This document shows, piece after piece, positions 35,576 through 47,719 of a DNA stretch of 64,000 nucleotides. A program made the position numbers and the translations under genes. A model generated the notes under the pieces. That model was given only the letters and a program-made list of their open reading frames with translations, was not told the origin of the DNA and did not search any database. Position 1 is the stretch's first letter; each line of letters begins with the position of its first letter. Origin of the DNA: Abelmoschus esculentus (Eukaryota; Streptophyta; Magnoliopsida; Malvales; Malvaceae). Location: positions 16,256,501 through 16,320,500 of the forward strand of contig JAUCBN010000035.1 of assembly GCA_035048815.1 (NCBI GenBank), given 5' to 3'.

Positions 35576-36159
35576 ATGAGACGTCATATCCCTGAGTTTC
35601 GAAATAAAAAGAGGGGCTAAACCCATAATTATACCAACCGAAATCAGACAAATCGTTATGTTTTCATCCATGGGCGGAATTTAGGATACTCGTTCCGTTA
35701 ATTGTTGTTTTTATATATTAAACAAAAATAAAAAAAATTAAAATATACAATTTCTTTAAAAATTTATTTTTTAATTTTCATCAATCAAAAAAATTAAAAT
35801 TTATATTTTAACCTCCTCAATAATAATTTTTTACTTCCACTCTACTTTCTTCTGATTCAGGGGGTAAAAACTGGGTGATAAAGAATTACTACCAATTTTA
35901 CTGTAAGAAAAGTGAATTTTAGGAAATGACCAGACATTATGCACTTCCCTGGTATTTGATTGGTTGTCGGGTGACAATTAACCCCAACAAAAGTAAAAGT
36001 TGTCAGTTTTAGTCCTCGGAAGTTCGAAAACATCATCGAAGTGGTAAAAATAAAGTGATCCTGCAACAGACTGGAACCCCACACCCGCACGCGCGGCACT
36101 CTCCTAACTTTTACCCTCACATCAACCGGTTGAAGCACTGCTCTTACGATAAGTATATC

Positions 36160-36656
36160 GGGGTGAGTATTCGATCGAATCGAGTTAAGTCAAAAAATTT
36201 TGTATTATTTAAATTTATGAGTCATATTTTATAACTTAAACTTTATTTAAAATTTTTTGATTTGAGTCGAGTTTAAGAAATTCGAGTCGAGTCGAGTTTT
36301 CGAGTTCCTATAAATATTTATTTGTAATTATTTATCATGTTATAGTATGATTTGATTTCAATTTAAACGACGTTCTCTATTTTTTTTTCATATGTAGCGA
36401 TATTTCTTTATATTTTTATATATCAATGTATATATATTATAAAAAATGATAGACTCGTCTCAAACTTAAAAATTATCCTTTAATTATTAAAAATTTTGAG
36501 TTATTCGAGTTATTCAAATTTTCATTTTACAACTCGAACTTTATTTGAAATTTTTTCGAGGTGAGTCGAGTCTATGAAATTTCGAGTCGAGTATTTTCGC
36601 CTCGAGTCAAGTCAAGTTATTTGGTTTTTTCGAGTCGAGTCGAGTTTTGCTCCCCC
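36160..36656. repeat. Word-rich element with GGGGTGAG...CTCCCCC ends (cgagtcgag words), copy 2
   Basis: Matches the 13455-13978 element in ends, internal words and central AT-rich block. It sits in the 6-kb gene-free stretch before the BIG GRAIN gene. Confidence 0.6.
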
Positions 36657-36659
36657 TAT

Positions 36660-39095
36660 AAGTATCAATTACAAATTTAAAAGTATTTATAATTATATTT
36701 TCAATCGTATTATATTTGAAATGTAAACATAATAATTGTTATTATGATTATTATGTATCGTGGTCATGATTTTTTTTAAATTTATATGATTTATTATAAA
36801 TCATAATAGATATAAATATAAATACAAATATAATAAATTTATTTATAAATTTTCTTTTAATTTTTAATTTTTAGAGATAAAATTTAACGGATGTTTTTTA
36901 TTTTTCTTAAAATTTTTGAAATAACAGGACAATAATAAAAATAATGTACCATTATTGTTGTTATTGATCGATCTCGTTAAATTACGTCCGTTGTTGATCG
37001 TTATTGGTGTGATTCCGAATATAACCGTTATTTATGCCGACAATATTACATATCTAAAATATTATAAAAAAAATAAATGTTCATCTTATCTAAGCCTTTA
37101 TTCACTTACTTTTCAAAATGTGTAATTTTGGTCTTCAAGTTTGAAAACAAACGTATTAAAAAGCAAAAGTTTTGTTAAGATTATTTATATTATTTTATTT
37201 TATATAAATGATATTAGCTTTGAAAATATAATTATTTTTTCCTAGTAAAAAATAGGAATGATGGAATTATTGTGAAGGGATTAAATCCATAAAACTACAT
37301 AGTGTAGGGTCCTTTTGTAAAATTAACCCCTTTTTACAGTTCAAATCCCCTACCTTTGTTCAATCTTGTTTATGCTTGTTCACTATTCAGTGCCATACAA
37401 CCTACACAAGGGTGAAATAAACAAATATTATATATAAACTTATATTTTGATAAAAAAAACTAAAAAATATATATAATTATTTATATTTAAGTTATAAAAT
37501 TTAAAATCTAAATTCTTAATTTAACGTTATAAAATCTAAACCTTAAACCCTAAACTCTAATATCTAATAATAAATTTTAATTTTACATCTTACGATCTAT
37601 ACCCTAACCTCGATCTCTTAACTATAAAATTAAAAGATCTACCTATCTATCTATGAGAAGAGATCAAGTTACAGCGAAATGAGTGAAATAGATGAATAAA
37701 TTAACAGTAAAAAATGTTAAGATAAAACTGAATGAGTTTTACACCATGTAAGTTGATCCCAACTTATAGAGAGTTAGGATAAGTTACACCGTGTAAAACC
37801 TAATTTTGGATGATTATAATAAATGGTTAAGATTATGTCATTATTTTTTCGAAGTAATAATCTGCACATTTTTTACTATTAATCTCACTCATCCTCCAAT
37901 GATCACGAATTGATGTAAAACTCTAAGTTTTTCATGATGTAACTTATCTCATCCCATATGCGTGTTTGGGATAGAATTGAGTTATAAAATATATAACTCT
38001 CTAAATTTTATATGTTTTTTGGATTGTTAGATGATATGTCATAATTATACTTGAAAAAAAATAAAAAGTTAATATGTGTCAATCGTTTTAGTCATCAAAT
38101 CTATAGATTGATTAATTTAAATCAGATATATACTATTTTTTAATTTATTTTATTCGATTCATAATATTAATTTTTTTGATAAATGCTACTGAATTTTTAT
38201 TAAATCCATAAAAATTATAATTACATTGCCTTGAAGAAGTAAAAAATTGGATTAAACAATCTAAACATTTTACAACCCAAAAAACAAATAAAATAAAATT
38301 CTTATGGAATTAAGCATATCAATAAAATTCAGAAGCTTCCAGAATATTCTTGTCTCTATCCAAACGAGACATAAAGAAAGATGGAGTTGTAGACGATCCA
38401 AACTGTCACGTAAAAAGTATCGTTACCCAGGATTGATTTCATCGACAAACAACCATCAACGGAGTGGGGATATAACTTTTTAAAAGACCACTGACAAAAA
38501 AATATAAATCAGAAACTAGCGTCGATTGAATCAAACCACAAGAGTAGATAAATCAAACCACCGAAAAACAATAATCAATCGGTAGGGTATGCTAAAACGT
38601 GCCACAAGAGCAGATAATCAAACCACAAAACAAAAATATGTCACAACAGATAGAAGAAAACGTGTTATAAGGAAAAAATAACGCGCTATAAAAGCAGAAA
38701 TTCTTATTAAAATTAAAAATAAAAACAATAAATTTATAGATTCAATAATCGACGATCAATATTAAGATAAATTATCGACCATCGATCAAAAGGACAAATC
38801 AACTAACTTATTATAATATATACCGGTCTAAACTAAACAGTCCTGTTCATATGTAGGAATTTTCTATTATTTGTATTCCCTTTCTCTCTCTGTTCCTTGT
38901 TCCACATGATCCACTTGCATATTTCTACTTAATTTCTGTCTTCGCAGCTTTTGACAGTCTCTAAGTAGACATTAAAGCTTTAAATTATCCCTGTACTGTC
39001 CCTTCTCTTTTGTTCTTCTTTAATATCAAAATTCCCCTGTTTTCTCCCTGGATAAATCTCTGTTTCCCCTGTTTTTGTTTTCTGCTTCTGCTTGT
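36660..39095. other. Gene-free repeat-rich sequence upstream of the BIG GRAIN 1-like gene
   Basis: Holds a small inverted repeat at about 37735-37790 (gttttacaccatgtaagtt against aagttacaccgtgtaaaac), an (AAACCCTA)-like patch at about 37500-37630, and dispersed repeat at 38180-38800. That repeat shares words with 51355-51560 and with 25205-25450. The last 250 bases are pyrimidine-rich and probably hold the promoter and leader. Confidence 0.4.
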
Positions 39096-39099
39096 GAGT

Positions 39100-40236
39100 A
39101 TGCAGAAGAAGAAGAACACCATGCACAGAAGAGAGAGTTCCAGGATAGATTCTACGGTTCCTCATAGAAGAAGAAACCCTTCTTTCTCTTCAACACTTCT
39201 CGACGCTATTTATCGTTCCACAGACGATTCCGGTACCGGAAATGAGCCGACAACATTGTGCCATTATAGGGAGAAAACAGGTCAAAAACTTGTCAAGAAA
39301 CAGAGCATTGATTCCATGGAGGGTGACAGGAAAGCTTCCAGTCTTAAACGCGCTATCATGATTGAAAAATGGGTTGAAAAACAGAGTATTCGTTGCTCTA
39401 CTGCTCATTACAACTCGACTTCGAGTTCGTCGGATTCCAGTAACGCCGGAATCCTGTCATCGTCGGAAGCCGAGTTGAGTTTCAAAGGGAAACCGAGACG
39501 ATCCAAGCCGAAGAACTCATCCTCCGACGACGACAACGACAACAAAGAGAAGGTTAAGCGAGAAAGCGGCGGTGGGTTCACAAAGACCAAGCTGAAAGCA
39601 TTGAAAATCTACGGCGAATTAAAGAAAGTGAAGCAACCGATTTCCCCCGGCGGCCGTATCACCACCTTCTTAAACTCCATTTTCAATGCCAACACCAAGA
39701 AACTGAAGATCTGCTCCGATGGGGTTTCCGGCGATGTGAATTTCCGTCCGAAATCGAAATCCACAGCTTCATCCCCCACTTCATTTTCCAGGTCATGTTT
39801 CAGCAAAACACCTTCAAAATGTAACACCAATAAGTACAATGGCGACAAAAGATCAGTTAAGTTCTGTCCGGTTACAGTCATTGTCGACGAAGATTGCAGA
39901 CCTTGTGGCCATAAGTTCATCTATGAACAAGATCCCAGATTAATGTCATCTTCAACTGTTCAAAAGAATCTTACAGTTTCTTCAAAAAACGAGGGGTTGA
40001 AGAAGAAGAAAGAATCTGCAGTCAGCAGCAGTAAAGCAATTGATTATTTGAGAGGATTTATTGAAGATTATGATGATGATGAAGATGAAGAAGATGATGC
40101 GTTAAGTTGTTCGAGTTCGGATCTTTTCGAGTTAGATCATCTCATCGGAATAGGAAGGTATAGAGAGGAACTGCCGGTGTATGAAACGACTAGGTTGAAA
40201 AATAATCAAGCCATTGTTAATGGCTTCATGTTGTAA
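39100..40236 (+). CDS. BIG GRAIN 1-like protein
   Basis: BIG GRAIN 1 family proteins are plant membrane-associated regulators linked to auxin transport and organ or grain size. This single-exon gene has 378 codons from ATG 39100 (MQKKKNTMHRRESS); a second ATG at 39121 (MHRRESS) has a better context and could be the real start. Family blocks in order: PSFSSTLLDAIYRSTDD near the N-terminus, RAIMIEKWVEKQS, LKALKIYGELKKVKQPISPG, GGRITTFLNSIF, RSVKFCPVTVIVDEDCRPCG, an acidic run (DYDDDEDEEDD), SCSSSDLFELDHL and the C-terminal ELPVYETT. There is no predicted membrane span or signal peptide. All blocks are present and in order, and the frame is intact. Subgroup assignment within the family needs an alignment. 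Confidence 0.88.
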   Translation: MQKKKNTMHRRESSRIDSTVPHRRRNPSFSSTLLDAIYRSTDDSGTGNEPTTLCHYREKTGQKLVKKQSIDSMEGDRKASSLKRAIMIEKWVEKQSIRCSTAHYNSTSSSSDSSNAGILSSSEAELSFKGKPRRSKPKNSSSDDDNDNKEKVKRESGGGFTKTKLKALKIYGELKKVKQPISPGGRITTFLNSIFNANTKKLKICSDGVSGDVNFRPKSKSTASSPTSFSRSCFSKTPSKCNTNKYNGDKRSVKFCPVTVIVDEDCRPCGHKFIYEQDPRLMSSSTVQKNLTVSSKNEGLKKKKESAVSSSKAIDYLRGFIEDYDDDEDEEDDALSCSSSDLFELDHLIGIGRYREELPVYETTRLKNNQAIVNGFML

Positions 40237-40239
40237 TTC

Positions 40240-43200
40240 TTTCTCATTTGGTTTTCATCTTTCAAATGTAATTATTGGATTTAGGGTTTCAAATTCAACA
40301 TTCAAGTTATTCGAATCTCTATATAAATTTCGATAATTTAAAATCGAATCGAATTGAAATTAAACAAATAAATGAAAACTAAAGTTATATGGGAACTATT
40401 TTCTGTCTATATGACTCGAACTATGGACCTTACTCAAGAGTCATCGAGTTGTTTAAATTGACTCCTTTATAAGTTTATATACATAAGTTGTTTAGAGGTT
40501 TTATTTAAGAAAATATAATCTTTAGAATTTATTTTAGAATCTCGGCTAAGAACTAAGGTGCTGGTGAAAAATTATCACCTGCAAATGACGGTTTAAGAGA
40601 AAAACATCACCTATAAATAACGATTTAAGAAGAAGAATCCACCTACAGATAGTATTTTCTATTTTTAATATTTTTTTAAAATTTACGGTGTACAATGTCG
40701 AATATCACATATACGGTAAAAACTGACCTAAAATCTAAAATATAATTGAGAATTATCTATATTTTAAAATTTAATTTTAATTTAAATTATTCTTAAATTT
40801 TTTTGTAATTGATATTCAAAAGCAATACATAAAGTGCAAAAAGGAAAAGCCAACACAAATCTTCTCCCCACGAGAGAAGGGAGAAAGTGAAAACTCTTTG
40901 CTTTTTCTAAACTTGTTTAGGCACATGGCCTCAACATCCCAACATAAATTAGTTCCCCTTTAGAGCCACAAAATTATGAAAAATAAAATCATATTTTATA
41001 TCTCATCACACACGTTTATATTCGAATTCATATTAACCAGACGGTTCAAACTAATCGAATTAAGCTTCGAGTTCACATTTATTATAACATCATCCGTTTT
41101 TCTACCTACGAATGAACAATTCTCCCTTGCCATCAATGCTTACATATTCTCGGACAGATTCCATGTCCATCAATGCTTACATCTTCGAAACATTGTTCGA
41201 TCCGTTTCCGATACTTAAAAAACATCGAACTTCTTACCGTATCGAACTAATGGTAATTATTTTAGACAAGTAGGGTCTCTCCTAAGTCAAAATACAGCAG
41301 GATGAGACATGATATCAAAAATCTAACTTTTGCAGCTGAGGAAAATGAATTAAAATACAAAGCTTTGAAAAAAGTTTTGTGAGCAACAATGGGTTCCTTT
41401 GGGGTGATGAAATGGCCACCATAGTTGACTTCGTTGCCACTCTATCGAGTACTCCCATGCCAAAAAGAAAGAGAGAAAAACAAGAAGAAAAAAAATCAAT
41501 ATTTTGGATGGTAAAATGATTCGAATCCGATGATTTGTTATTCGATTCGATTTTATAAAGTATATAACATTTTAACTAAAATAATAATGCATGAGAAAAC
41601 AATAAAGACTGAATAATGGAGAAAAGATTATATAAACCCATAATCTATATATAATCAGTGACGAAACTTAGTGAGGATTACTCTATCTCGATTTTTTTTA
41701 TTTTTGTTTTTATATTTAATTTTATATAAGATGACAACGGGGGTAGGTGCGGATATCTTTATATCTATACTCTGCTAAAAAATTTAATATTGACACGAGC
41801 CCTCTAGTTCAAGTGGTTAAAAGAATTGTTATTGTGCCTAAAGGTCACGAGTTTGAGCACCAGCGATACCAACAGAGTAATTAAACAATCAGTATCAAAT
41901 GGTGGGAGATTGTAATTTAGAACAGATACTACTATAATTATTATTAGCTTGTTTAATTTTTTTTAATATTGTATATTTATTTATTTTTATGTTTTGGTAC
42001 ATGTTTTATTTTTTTAATAAAATGGTATCAAATATTATATATATTTTTTATTTTAATATCATGTTATTAAAAAATTAACAACATAATAATTAAGAAAAAA
42101 CATTTGACATGTAATGGGTGACGATGTGATAATCGATGAATAAATTAAGTTAATCAAAAATTAAATTTTGAATGTTAGAGATTTAAAATTATTTTATTTT
42201 ATTTATTTTTAAAATTAATTTTAAAATTCTGAAAGATTGATACTGATAAAAAATAATAAAAAATAAATATTAAAAGATATTAATTACGAGTATTTATTTA
42301 AATAACATTAAAAATAATAAACATCTATTTAACTCAAAATTTACTCTAAACGCTTAGGATATAATTTGACCACTTAAAAAACGGTAACGTTTTAAGTTAC
42401 CAAAAAAGTCGACTGAGCCCTCTTGTATATATTGTGTCATGTCCAATGCACGTGATCTCTGCTTGTGTGCTACATTTTTATCGATTATTTTAAGGTTCAG
42501 AAATCAGTGAAAAATAATAAAATAAATAAATTTTTATATTTATTACTTACATATTATTTATGATGAGTATCAACGCAATTTTATAACTAATTGATTAATC
42601 GAAAGGGTTTTTGTATAAATAGAACTTTCGTTTATATATCTTATTTTGATTCTGTCGATTAAATATAATCAAATACAATCAAAAGTTAAATCAGATTTTA
42701 ATTTAACGAAAAATTTGAAATTTGAAAACGAAAATAGAATAGGATGAAAAAGATAGAAAATCAATAAAAAAACGGGTAGAAAAACTTATTAGATACAAGG
42801 ATCGACAATATCTAATAAGTTTTACCTAGTATCGGATTTGAAGCAATGACTCCCGCTGAATGAAAGCAATACTCTAACTGATAATTTTTAAATTCACACC
42901 TGCTCACGTGGGTACATTCTTATATTTATCTCTATCTCCACCACTCATGCTGTATCCGTTTATATATGCCTACAAGCAACCATTAATATCGAATTATGTA
43001 AAAATAAATCATAGACTTTTATAAAAAAAGTAAAATTTTTATATTTTATTAACTGATCAAGTGTATATCTGACTAACTAATGATAGCTAACTTAACTAAA
43101 ACACATTTTAATCGATATAAATTCTACTAAACTATAACTAACTAATTATATATAACTAACTTAGCTAAAGTATATTTATATTTTTATAAATTTTACTTAT

Positions 43201-44180
43201 CCACATATATTATAAATTTATAACTTGCTTAATTCAAGCTCGATCATAAATCATTATTTTTTTAATAAATTAATTGAGTTTAAAGTTTATAAGTTTAAGA
43301 ATTAATGTAGATTTTAAAATAAATTAATATCTTAGTATATAAAACACCTTAATAAAAGGCATAATCAAAAACTACAAATAAAAATATCCAAAATTTATGT
43401 GACTGATCGGAGTGGATGAACACGGGGCGGGTGGATACGATGCGGGTAAGGTCTTAAACCCATTACCTATCCACTACACATGGGGTATGACTTTTTACAT
43501 CCATACTGATATCTATCCCCACTGCACCTGGGGCGGGTACGATGCGCAATACACAAAATTATATCCGTCTACCATCCCTATTTTTAATCACAAAATGCAT
43601 TGTTAGATAAAAAAATCTAAAGAACACTGTTAAAATCTTAATCGAGGGATGAAGAATGAATAATACAATAATTAATAAATTTAAAATTATATATATTTAA
43701 TATTTATTATATTAATTTATTTTTATTCTAGATTATATTATAAATTTAAATTAATCATTCAATTGCATGTTGATAAAATTAAAAATTTTGAAATATAATG
43801 GTGAGAATTGGTTCTAAGACCTTTTGGGTGTTATATCTATACTCTTATTATTGCACCAACCTATTTTTAGTAATATAAAATGCATTTTTCATATATATCT
43901 TATAAAATAATAAAATATTAGATAAAAAATAAAAATAATTAAAAGGTGATTCGAATCTAAATCATTTTAAATATATACAATCATACAAATCAAATCAAGT
44001 AATAAGATTTAAAATACCTTAAAGCATTCGAACAACGTATAAAGCCCATTTTATTCCAGGCCCATTTCCGTCCAAAGCCCATATACCGTACCAAGAGAAA
44101 GCCCAAAATTAAGAGAGTCCATATGGGTAGGCTAAGGTACAACGAAGCCTAGTGATGAAAACTGGACCCGCGATCTCAGA
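40240..44180. other. Gene-free AT-rich stretch between the BIG GRAIN 1-like gene and VPS2.1
   Basis: About 200 bases of likely 3' untranslated region, then AT-rich DNA. At 40555-40640 a short unit (atcacctgcaaatgacggttt type) is repeated about three times. A SINE-like copy lies at 41800-41935. At 43415-43560 a gcgggtggatacgatgcggg-type word-rich patch gives a spurious open frame. No gene was recognised. Confidence 0.45.
41797..41935 (+). repeat. tRNA-derived SINE-like sequence (best-preserved promoter boxes)
   Basis: A-box-like tagttcaagtgg at 41805-41816 and B-box-like agtttgagcacc starting at 41850, about 34 bases apart. It is followed by the family's downstream signature atcaaatggtgggagatt. 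It begins gacacgagccctctag. No long A tail is left, so the 3' end is eroded or the copy is truncated. Confidence 0.5.
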
Positions 44181-44186
44181 TGCAGC

Positions 44187-44192
44187 CACGTG
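44187..44192. promoter_or_regulatory. G-box core upstream of VPS2.1
   Basis: CACGTG at 44187-44192, in ccacgtgta, about 210 bases upstream of the VPS2.1 ATG. This is a perfect bZIP/bHLH site core; binding is not shown. Confidence 0.4.
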
Positions 44193-44402
44193 TAGACTAG
44201 GATTTGAGCATACCTAATCCTTAACCGTTTCTATTGTCCTTACGCGGCGTAAAGTAGCAAAGAGGTTATCTTCGCGGCCGAGCAATCAAACAAACCACTT
44301 CGGAGAAGAAATCTCCTTGCCGCGTCCGACGCGAATTTTATATCCGATCGTCGTAGCCTCCACCGAATCGTTCTCGGACAGTTTCCGTAGCATCAATCGA
44401 AC

Positions 44403-46348
44403 ATGAGTTTCCTCTTTGGCAAGAGAAAAACTCCAGCAGGTATCAATTTTGTTTTAAATAGTTCAAATTTGTGTGAATTTCGAAATTTCGCACTGATTTT
44501 GTGCTGATCGGTACGTGTTTGAATTTGATTAAGTGATTTTAGTGATTGGATAATTAAGTGATTGTAATGTTCGTTGATTATATTTCGCTGATCATTTTCT
44601 GGAATTTGAATCTAATCGAATTTTTATTAGAATTAAGGATTTACTTTTTGAAATAGTTGTGAACTTGTGAATTCTGATTATGAAAACAATTCTATTGTTT
44701 TATTTTGTTCATTTGATTTAATTCTGGATATTAAGAACGATTAATTGTGTTTTTCCTTTGTTCTTATCTATAACAAAAAGTTTTTGCAATTTATTGAGCC
44801 CTTTTCGCCTTAGTCTATGGAAGATCAAGCAAACAAATTAGATGATTTATGTACTTTTTTTTGGTTTCAAGTGTTTTCCCTTGATAGACTGTGAAATTGG
44901 ATAGTTTGAATTAAATTATGTTGCTCATTTTGTATTGAGATATTGGGTAGTAATCTGAAAGTATTGATGGGTTTTGGTTCCAGAGCTTCTGCGAGAAAAC
45001 AAGCGGATGCTCGACAAGTCTATAAGAGAGATCGAGAGGGAGAGGCAAGGTTTGCAGACCCAAGAGAAGAAACTGATTGCTGAGATAAAGAAAAGTGCAA
45101 AGCAAGGGCAGATGGTGAGTTACATGAACTGTTTCTTACTACAGTGTTTATTTTTTGTTGCTCGACATCGTTTACTTGTGTGCAAAGCAATATAGGTTTG
45201 AATGCTTATTAGCTTACATAAATATGTTCTTTTACTTGTGTGTAATTTTATGAACTTTTGCAGATAGACATGATGAGTTGATATGCATTTCTTGTCACTA
45301 ACTTTAAACAAAATGCATCGATTATATGTGTCACGGGTTTGTATATTTAGCAGTTTGGTTGCTTGAGTTATGTGTATGTTGGTTTTGCTTCGAATTAGTG
45401 GACTGATGCAGTCATGTTTCTTGTTGAACATGAATGGTCTTTCATGTCCACCGGGTGTGGTATCCTCTAATTATGTTGTTCTTGGAATTTTATTTCAGGG
45501 AGCTGTAAAGGTGATGGCAAAAGACCTTATCCGGACACGGCATCAGATTGAAAAGTTTTATAAGCTCAAATCACAGCTCCAGGGTGTATCTCTTAGAATT
45601 CAAGTATGTACTTTTATCTATGCATTTTATCCGAGTCGATGTTCTATTTTCCAGTGTTTTATGAGGATAAATCAAATTGTATAAGCAGCTGTGATCCGAA
45701 ATGCTCTAAGGCTAGCTGATGTTCATTGCAAGATTGTAGCCATGTAAATTTATGCGTTTTAATTGCTTATATATATATATATCATAAGGTTCAAAGCTTG
45801 ATTAATTTTGTGTACCGTACAACTTCCAGACATTGAAATCAACACAAGCAATGGGAGAGGCAATGAAAGGTGTGACAAAGGCAATGGGGCAGATGAACAG
45901 ACAGATGAACTTGCCATCCCTGCAGAAAATCATGCAAGAATTCGAAAGACAGAACGAGAAGATGGAGATGGTGAGTGAGGTGATGGGTGATGCAATCGAT
46001 GATGCTTTGGAAGGGGACGAGGAAGAGGAGGAAACAGAAGAACTGGTAAGCCAGGTTCTTGACGAGATCGGAATCGACATCAACCAAGAGGTACTATTTC
46101 CACACTTCTCTTTCCCAACATACTGCACTTGCCTTGAAAATCTGCACCCATCATTGATCATATAAAGTTGCTAATAGCCACTAACACTGCTTATTCGGAT
46201 CCAATCACAGCTTGTAAATGCACCATCAGGTGCCGTCGCAACACCAGCTGCAAAGGGTAAGGTTGCTCAGGCAGAAGCGACCGGGGCTGATGACGGCGGG
46301 ATAGATAGCGACTTACAGGCAAGGTTAGACAATTTGAGAAGGATGTAG
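44403..46348 (+). CDS. VPS2.1: ESCRT-III subunit VPS2.1 (CHMP2A homologue)
   Basis: VPS2/CHMP2 is a core ESCRT-III subunit that polymerises on endosomal membranes for multivesicular-body sorting and recruits the VPS4 ATPase. Five GT-AG exons (44403-44439, 44984-45114, 45499-45603, 45830-46090, 46211-46348) give 223 residues, the usual length. The N-terminus is MSFLFGKRKTPAELLREN. A basic helical hairpin follows (ERERQGLQTQEKKLIAEIKK, GAVKVMAKDLIRTR, KFYKLKSQLQGVSLRIQ), then the methionine-rich helix (EAMKGVTKAMGQMNRQMN), the acidic autoinhibitory part (EGDEEEEETEELVSQVLDEI) and a C-terminal MIM1-type motif (DLQARLDNLRRM), which in this family binds the VPS4 MIT domain. No lesion was seen. It lies 0.9 kb upstream of PSBX on the same strand. 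Confidence 0.93.
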
Positions 46349-46429
46349 GTATGTATTTCCGCCTAGTTACTTATGTATAATATATCATCCTCTATGTTGG
46401 AACATTTGGGAAATCTGTACTAGAGTTTA

Positions 46430-47040
46430 TTGATTGAGGATTCAGAAATACATGAGAATTAGAATAAACTACTTTTTTTGTAAAATTACTCATGCAATTA
46501 GATTAGATTTGATTTCACTCCTATATTAATCACTAAAAGTTAATTTTTATTAATCATTGAATTTTAATTTGTTTATATTTTGATCACTCTACCGCTAGTT
46601 ATTACGTATGCAATTTTATTTTATTTTATTTCTATATTAATCACTAAAAATTAAATTTTTTATTAATCATTGAATTTTAATTTGTTTATATTTTGAGGTC
46701 ACCTCGGTTGGTTTAACATTAAAAAATAATTTTTTAACTTTAAATCTTAAATTTTAAGCTTTGAACTTTAAAAATTAAACTCGAATTTTAAACTTATTTC
46801 TTTTATTTTAACTACTAATTTCTGATATATTGACAAATTAATTCGTATCAAATTTTGTTAAAACCCCGTTATGAGATGACTTTTTTAATTGATTTTTTTA
46901 AAATTATAACGTCAAACATTACTTAAAAGATTTAATATATTATCTCGTTAGACTAATTATTAATTTTAAATATTTAAAAATACATAAAAACACAAAAAAA
47001 AAAAATGAAAGAGATTCTTTTCTGAGAATTCTTTCCCCCA
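46430..47040. other. Short intergenic region between VPS2.1 and PSBX
   Basis: AT-rich. It holds two related blocks (tattaatcactaaaa and tttgtttatattttga at about 46520-46580 and 46630-46700), a short local direct duplication. No gene. Confidence 0.45.
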
Positions 47041-47064
47041 ATCACAAACTTGATGGTGATTGGA

Positions 47065-47076
47065 CCAATGAGATAA
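47065..47076 (+). promoter_or_regulatory. CCAAT box plus I-box (GATAA) upstream of PSBX
   Basis: ccaatgagataacc contains CCAAT (47065-47069) and GATAA (47072-47076), about 180 bases before the PSBX start codon. I-boxes are common in promoters of light-regulated photosynthesis genes. No canonical TATA box is evident, which is not unusual for this gene class. Confidence 0.4.
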
Positions 47077-47251
47077 CCTTACCCATTGATCACAGCCTGA
47101 GAATCTGCCACTTGGGAACAAAGATAGAGAAGACAAAGCAACCGGAGATCCTCAAATTTTCACCTCAAAGACACATACTTTAACACCCAAACCTGTTATT
47201 TCACTGCAAGAATTTCAGACAAAGGGTGAACGGAGAAGAAACAATCCAGCA

Positions 47252-47623
47252 ATGGCTTCTACTTCAGCTGTTTCAATGGCTCTGCCATTAACCGGTGCCA
47301 CCCAAAAGAAGGTGCTCGGTTGTTCCGAGGCTTTGTTTAAGCCACTGCCGGTGAAGCTATCGAGGGTAGCAGCGAATAGGCGATCCAATGGAAGGCTGGT
47401 AGTCAAGGCTTCTTCTTCATTTACTGAGAAGTTGGTGACTGGATTGACAGCTACTGCTCTAACGACATCCATGGTGATCCCCGAGGTGGCTCAAGCTGCC
47501 GACGGTGTTACTCCGTCGCTCAAGAACTTCTTGCTTAGCATTACGGCTGGCGGTGTTGTGGTTGTTGCCATTATCGGAGCCGTCATCGGTGTGTCCAACT
47601 TCGACCCCGTCAAGCGGAGCTGA
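47252..47623 (+). CDS. PSBX: Photosystem II reaction centre X protein, chloroplast precursor
   Basis: PsbX is a small nuclear-encoded thylakoid protein of the PSII core near cytochrome b559. The single exon encodes 123 residues. A Ser/Ala/Arg-rich chloroplast transit peptide (MASTSAVSMALPL ... RLVVKASSS) is followed by a hydrophobic thylakoid-targeting segment (TGLTATALTTSMVIPEVAQA) with an AxA-like processing site before ADG. The mature part is a short soluble start (VTPSLKNFLLSI), one transmembrane helix rich in Gly and Val, and the conserved C-terminus GVSNFDPVKRS. All hallmarks of the family are intact. The ATG at 47252 begins the usual MASTSA sequence. In Arabidopsis PSBX also neighbours VPS2.1. 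Confidence 0.95.
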   Translation: MASTSAVSMALPLTGATQKKVLGCSEALFKPLPVKLSRVAANRRSNGRLVVKASSSFTEKLVTGLTATALTTSMVIPEVAQAADGVTPSLKNFLLSITAGGVVVVAIIGAVIGVSNFDPVKRS

Positions 47624-47719
47624 GCTTGTCTGAGATGCTGTCATCTTTTCCTTTTCCTAAACCTGTTTATGTATCTGTTTGATATGTTTTCAGTGATAAA
47701 CTTCCATCTTTCTGTTTTT

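Noticed and set aside
39609..39920. Minus-strand frame of 103 codons
   Set aside because: Antisense of the BIG GRAIN 1-like coding region.
43412..43606. Open frame with a repeated His/Tyr/Gly pattern
   Set aside because: Produced by a gcgggtggatacg word-rich repeat patch, not by a gene.
45802..46161. Minus-strand frame of 119 codons opposite VPS2.1 exon 4
   Set aside because: Serine-rich mirror of the acidic VPS2.1 coding sequence.
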